Of a stretch of 8,071 bases of DNA, positions 5,342 through 8,071 are shown piece after piece; position 1 is the first letter of the stretch; each line of letters starts with the position of its first letter. The position numbers and the translations under genes are program-made. The stretch covers positions 1 to 8,071 of the forward strand of contig CAKPSX010000035.1 of the NCBI GenBank assembly GCA_934184665.1. The letters run 5' to 3'. The DNA is from an uncultured Clostridia bacterium. Its GTDB lineage: Bacteria > Bacillota > Clostridia > TANB77 > CAG-508. The notes below the pieces were generated by a model, which searched no databases, was not told the origin of the DNA, and was given only the letters and a program-made list of their open reading frames with translations.

Positions 5342-6277
5342 CTATTTAAATTCTTCTTCAACTTTTTTAATAATATTTTCTGATGTTATTCCATATTTTG
5401 TTTTTACATCTATTGCTTTTCCTGATTCAGTAAATACATCTTGTACTCCAACCATTTTTAATTTAGCATGTTGAGAATTTTGTGCTAATATTTCTGCAAC
5501 AGCTCCACCAAGTCCACCTATTATAGAATGATTTTCAACTGTCACAATTACTTTTACTGTTGTTGCAATTGCTTTGATAATTTCAGTATCAATTGGTTTA
5601 ATCGAAAATATATTTATTAATTTTCCTTTATATCCTTTATTTCTTAGTTCTTCAAAGCCCTTATATGCAACTGCTGTTGCTGTTCCTTCATATATTAATG
5701 CAAAGTCTTCTCCATCATCTTTCACAACTACTGCTTTTCCAATCTCCATATTTTTATCTAAGTTTATATCTGGTACAACATCTCTTGCACATCTTATATA
5801 TACTGGTCCATTGTAATTTATAGCCAATTTTATAGACTTTTCTAATTCTTTTACATTCGAAGGAATTAACAATTTTACATTAGGTATTGTGCGAACTATT
5901 GCAATATCTTCATTTGCATGATGACTTGCCCCATCTGGTCCATTATCCATACCTGGATGTGTTGCAATCATTTTTACATTTGCATTTGCGTATGCACATT
6001 GTCTTAATTGTGTCCATGCAGTTCCTGATACAAATGTTGCAAAATTAACGTAAAATGGTATTTGTCCTTCAGATGCAATACCTGTTGCTATTGACATAGC
6101 ACTTGCTTCAGCTATTCCGGTTTCTATAAATCTATCTGGAAATTTCTCTTTAAATTTAACACTTGTTGTTGATTTTGCTAAATCACTATCTAATACATAT
6201 ATTCTTGAATCCTTTTCTCCAATTTCACAAAGAATCTCTCCAATTTTTTTACGTAATTCTATCATTTCATAACTCAT
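5342..6277 (-). CDS. Transketolase, C-terminal subunit (pyrimidine-binding and C-terminal domains)
   Basis: This 311-residue protein carries the second half of a transketolase. Transketolase uses thiamine diphosphate to move two-carbon units between sugar phosphates in the non-oxidative pentose phosphate pathway, in the cytoplasm. The pyrimidine-binding domain (about 1-170) shows FIETGIAEASA, in which E57 is the glutamate expected to activate the cofactor, then NFATFVSG (78-85), DGASHHANEDI (115-125) and GPVYIRCARD (157-166). A C-terminal domain (about 180-311) includes VENHSIIGGLGGAV (247-260). It begins with ATG sharing one base with the stop of the N-terminal subunit (TAATG) and has AAAGGAGGAG inside the end of that gene, so the two are translationally coupled and should form one enzyme. 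Split transketolases of this size are common in Clostridia. A DXP-synthase-like activity is less likely because the split layout and motifs are transketolase-like. Confidence 0.94.
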   Translation of the reverse strand: MSYEMIELRKKIGEILCEIGEKDSRIYVLDSDLAKSTTSVKFKEKFPDRFIETGIAEASAMSIATGIASEGQIPFYVNFATFVSGTAWTQLRQCAYANANVKMIATHPGMDNGPDGASHHANEDIAIVRTIPNVKLLIPSNVKELEKSIKLAINYNGPVYIRCARDVVPDINLDKNMEIGKAVVVKDDGEDFALIYEGTATAVAYKGFEELRNKGYKGKLINIFSIKPIDTEIIKAIATTVKVIVTVENHSIIGGLGGAVAEILAQNSQHAKLKMVGVQDVFTESGKAIDVKTKYGITSENIIKKVEEEFK

Positions 6278-7095
6278 TATTGAATCTCCTCCTTTGCTTT
6301 TTCCAAGTCTTTCATTGCGATTTCATATTCTTCATCTGAAATCGCACCACTGTGCCACTTTGGATTATTTTCCATAAATGATACACCTTTTCCCTTTATT
6401 GTATTAGAAATTATAACAGTTGGCTTTCCTTTAACTTCATATGCTTCTTTTAATGCTTTTACAACTTGTTCCATATCATTACCATCTATTACTATTGTAT
6501 AGAAATTAAATGCTTTCAATTTTTCTTCTAATGGCTCTAAATTGATTACTTCATTAACAGGTCCACTTGAAGATATTTTATTATAGTCTATCACAGCAAT
6601 TAAATTATCTAGTTTGTAATGTGCTGCCTGTAATAACGACTCCCATATTTGTCCTTCTTGCATTTCGCCATCACCAATTACAGCATATACATGATTATTT
6701 TCATTATTATGTTTTTTTACGATTGCCATTCCTACAGCTATAGATAAACCTTGACCTAATAATCCTGTTGTTGCATCCACTTCAGGTATATCTAGTGTGT
6801 GAGGATGACCTTGTAATCTTGAATTGATTTTTCTAAATGTTCCCAATTCTTCATCTTTTATAATTCCTTTAGAACATAATACTGCATACTGTGCTGGTAC
6901 AGCATGTCCTTTTGATAATATAACCCTACTACGTTGTTTTTTATTTAAATCAACATCTAACTCATATATAGCTGTTAACATATCTATAACTGATAAAGAG
7001 CCACCTGGATGTCCAGCTTTAGCTTCATATATCATTTTAATAATTCTTTTTCTATTTTCATTTGCTAATAATTTTAGCTGCTTAATATCTTCCAT
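6277..7095 (-). CDS. Transketolase, N-terminal subunit (thiamine diphosphate-binding)
   Basis: This 272-residue protein is the first half of a split transketolase. It shows AGHPGGSLS (27-35), SKGHAVPAQYA (61-71), GLLGQGLSIAVGMAI (111-125), and the thiamine diphosphate motif starting GDGEMQEGQIWE (141-152) and closing at N172 in IDYNKI, which binds Mg and the diphosphate. The conserved histidines H29, H64 and H248 (KWHSG) are present. AAGGAGG lies eight bases before the ATG. The gene follows the EIIA-like gene by 72 bases with no terminator between, and its stop overlaps the start of the C-terminal subunit, so the three probably form one operon. Substrates are taken to be ordinary pentose phosphate sugars. 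The PTS neighbour may instead point to a catabolic paralogue used with one imported sugar. Confidence 0.94.
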   Translation of the reverse strand: MEDIKQLKLLANENRKRIIKMIYEAKAGHPGGSLSVIDMLTAIYELDVDLNKKQRSRVILSKGHAVPAQYAVLCSKGIIKDEELGTFRKINSRLQGHPHTLDIPEVDATTGLLGQGLSIAVGMAIVKKHNNENNHVYAVIGDGEMQEGQIWESLLQAAHYKLDNLIAVIDYNKISSSGPVNEVINLEPLEEKLKAFNFYTIVIDGNDMEQVVKALKEAYEVKGKPTVIISNTIKGKGVSFMENNPKWHSGAISDEEYEIAMKDLEKAKEEIQ

Positions 7096-7167
7096 AATAA
7101 ATTCCTCCTTACATGATTTTTCTTTTGCATTATTAATAGTTTAGTTCTAATTAAGATATATTATTAT

Positions 7168-7626
7168 TTACGAATTTAAGTCTATATATTCAATGATTTC
7201 ATTTCTATTTTGTGCATTTCTTATTGTATTTATAAAATTTTTATTTATTAATAAATCTGATAACTTACTCAACATCTCTATATGTGATTCCATATTTTTT
7301 GATGCAATCATAAAAATATAGTTAACAGGATCATTGTTTTTACTTCCAAACTCTATTGGATTTTCTAATCTAGAAATAGCAATTCCATTTATCTTAACAC
7401 CTTTATAATCAGATGCATGTGGCATTGCAATCCCTTTATCTATTACTATATATGCTCCAAGTTTTCTAACACTATTTACAGTTTCCTCAATATATTCGTT
7501 TGTCACAAGCATATTTTCTAGTAAAATATTGCCTGTACCTCTTATAGCTTCTTCCCAATTATTACATTTTAAATCAAGTTTAATATATTCTTCTTTAAAT
7601 ATATTATGCAATTTATCTTTTAACAT
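7168..7626 (-). CDS. PTS EIIA type-2 domain protein (fructose/mannitol/ascorbate-like)
   Basis: This 152-residue protein is a free-standing EIIA of the type-2 fold (PF00359). In the phosphotransferase system EIIA takes phosphate from HPr on a histidine and passes it to an EIIB. The active-site signature KGIAMPHASD places the phosphorylated residue at H70. Supporting stretches are GIAISRLENPIEFGSKNNDP (81-100) and ESHIEMLSKLSDLL (113-126), with a second conserved histidine at H115. The pattern is closest to ascorbate-type (UlaC/SgaA-like) EIIA as I recall it. No EIIB or EIIC lies nearby, so it may work with components elsewhere or be regulatory. ATG 7626 is chosen for its AAAGGAG eight bases upstream. 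An in-frame ATG at 7656 lies in the rRNA terminator tail without such a site. Only about 25 bases separate the terminator from this start, so it may depend on read-through. Confidence 0.88.
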   Translation of the reverse strand: MLKDKLHNIFKEEYIKLDLKCNNWEEAIRGTGNILLENMLVTNEYIEETVNSVRKLGAYIVIDKGIAMPHASDYKGVKINGIAISRLENPIEFGSKNNDPVNYIFMIASKNMESHIEMLSKLSDLLINKNFINTIRNAQNRNEIIEYIDLNS

Positions 7627-7651
7627 TTTATAGGCTCCTTTTATCATATTA

Positions 7652-7682
7652 AGCAAAAAGAAGTAATCATTACGACTACTTC
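7652..7682 (-). terminator. Intrinsic terminator of the rRNA-tRNA operon
   Basis: On the minus strand GAAGTAGTC (7682-7674) and GATTACTTC (7668-7660) form a 9-bp stem with one G-T wobble and a 5-base loop, followed by TTTTTGCTT. It starts 12 bases beyond the tRNA 3' end. The moderate stem and broken T tract may allow some read-through into the EIIA gene. Confidence 0.75.
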
Positions 7683-7694
7683 CTTCTTTTTTTA

Positions 7695-7770
7695 TGGCTC
7701 CTCTTGTTGGACTTGAACCAACGACCTATCGGTTAACAGCCGAGCGCTCTACCAACTGAGCTAAAGAGGA
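7695..7770 (-). tRNA. tRNA-Asn (anticodon GTT)
   Basis: A complete 76-base tRNA is visible. The acceptor arms are TCCTCTT (7770-7764) and AAGAGGA (7705-7699), followed by discriminator G and an encoded CCA (7698-7695). The D arm contains AGCTCAGTTGGTAGAGC, the anticodon loop is CTGTTAA with GTT at 7737-7735, and the T arm loop is GGTTCAAGTCC. GTT reads AAC and AAU as asparagine. It follows the 5S gene by only 10 bases and ends the ribosomal operon. Confidence 0.98.
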
Positions 7771-7780
7771 ATGTATAAAA

Positions 7781-7896
7781 TCTAGCAACAACCTATCTTT
7801 CCAGCAGGGTAACCCACAAGTATTTTCGGCACATTAGAGCTTGACTTCTGTGTTCGGGATGGGAACAGGTATTGCCTCCATGTAATCGTCACTAGA
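7781..7896 (-). rRNA. rrf: 5S ribosomal RNA
   Basis: The minus strand carries the conserved 5S core (CCCATCCCGAACACAGAAGT, about 7864-7845) and the later TGCCGAAAATACT and GGGTTACCC segments. The ends pair (TCTAG at 7896-7892 with CTAGA at 7785-7781), giving about 116 bases, the usual 5S size. The exact ends are set by this pairing and could be off by a few bases. It lies between 23S and tRNA-Asn. Confidence 0.96.
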
Positions 7897-8048
7897 AAAT
7901 TGATAACTAATTAATATGTTGTAATTATACTATATAATTTTTTTAATTGCAATACTTTAAAACTATTTTTTACAATTAAATTGAAATTATTCATAAAGCA
8001 CACTCAAAAATACATAGATGAAATCTTTATTTAGGATTTAATAATTAT

Positions 8049-8071
8049 AGTTAAGCCCTCGATTTATTAGT
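8049..8071 (-). rRNA. rrl: 23S ribosomal RNA, 3' tip only
   Basis: The last bases, read on the minus strand (ACTAATAAATCGAGGGCTTA), match the conserved end of bacterial 23S rRNA, usually ACTAATAGGTCGAGGGCTT in Firmicutes. The gene enters from beyond the right edge. Its 3' end is placed near 8049-8050 by analogy. The spacer to 5S (about 7897-8048) is AT-rich and contains no tRNA. Confidence 0.88.

Noticed and set aside
6824..7144. 106-codon plus-strand open frame
   Set aside because: It is antisense to the transketolase N-terminal subunit, whose motifs are certain, and it lacks a ribosome binding site.
7627..7656. N-terminal extension of the EIIA protein to an ATG at 7656
   Set aside because: It begins in the rRNA terminator tail with no ribosome binding site, while AAAGGAG fits the ATG at 7626 and the family N terminus.
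7897..8048. Possible extra tRNA in the 23S-5S spacer
   Set aside because: No GGTTCRA T-loop or acceptor pairing is present; the spacer is simple AT-rich sequence.

Overview
The window comes from an AT-rich, endospore-forming Firmicute, most likely a member of the Clostridia. The evidence is a clear SpoIIID regulator, a SpoVB-type flippase, a G5/3D-domain cell-wall protein, AGGAGG-type ribosome binding sites and near-consensus sigma-A promoters in very AT-rich intergenic DNA. Most of it looks like ordinary chromosomal housekeeping and sporulation sequence. I see no CRISPR array, transposase, integrase, phage structural gene or defence system.

Layout from left to right. A minus-strand gene runs off the left edge, and only its first nine or so codons are inside. 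It is preceded by a long non-coding stretch (29-375) holding a possible leader or small RNA with an intrinsic-terminator-like hairpin. A plus-strand SpoVB/MATE-like flippase (376-1695) then converges on minus-strand spoIIID (1802-2056), with a long hairpin at their junction. Upstream of spoIIID lies a minus-strand secreted protein with DUF348, G5 and 3D domains (2296-3252), driven by a textbook sigma-A promoter. Next is a solitary minus-strand protein with two SSB-like OB folds (3472-4092), visibly richer in G+C than its neighbours and carrying its own promoter, long leader and strong terminator. A plus-strand CmpB-like membrane protein (4455-5276) converges, through a two-way terminator, on a minus-strand group: a PTS EIIA-like protein, then the two halves of a split transketolase with a 1-nt TAATG overlap.

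The right end is the tail of a ribosomal RNA operon on the minus strand: the 3' tip of 23S rRNA at the window edge, a complete 5S rRNA, and tRNA-Asn(GTT) with encoded CCA, followed by a hairpin terminator. The EIIA gene starts only about 25 bases beyond that terminator, leaving almost no room for its own promoter.

The features most worth a second look are the compositionally distinct double-OB protein with its long leader, the EIIA-transketolase genes sitting directly behind the rRNA operon, and the uncharacterised leader or small RNA near the left edge. None amounts to firm evidence for a new system.
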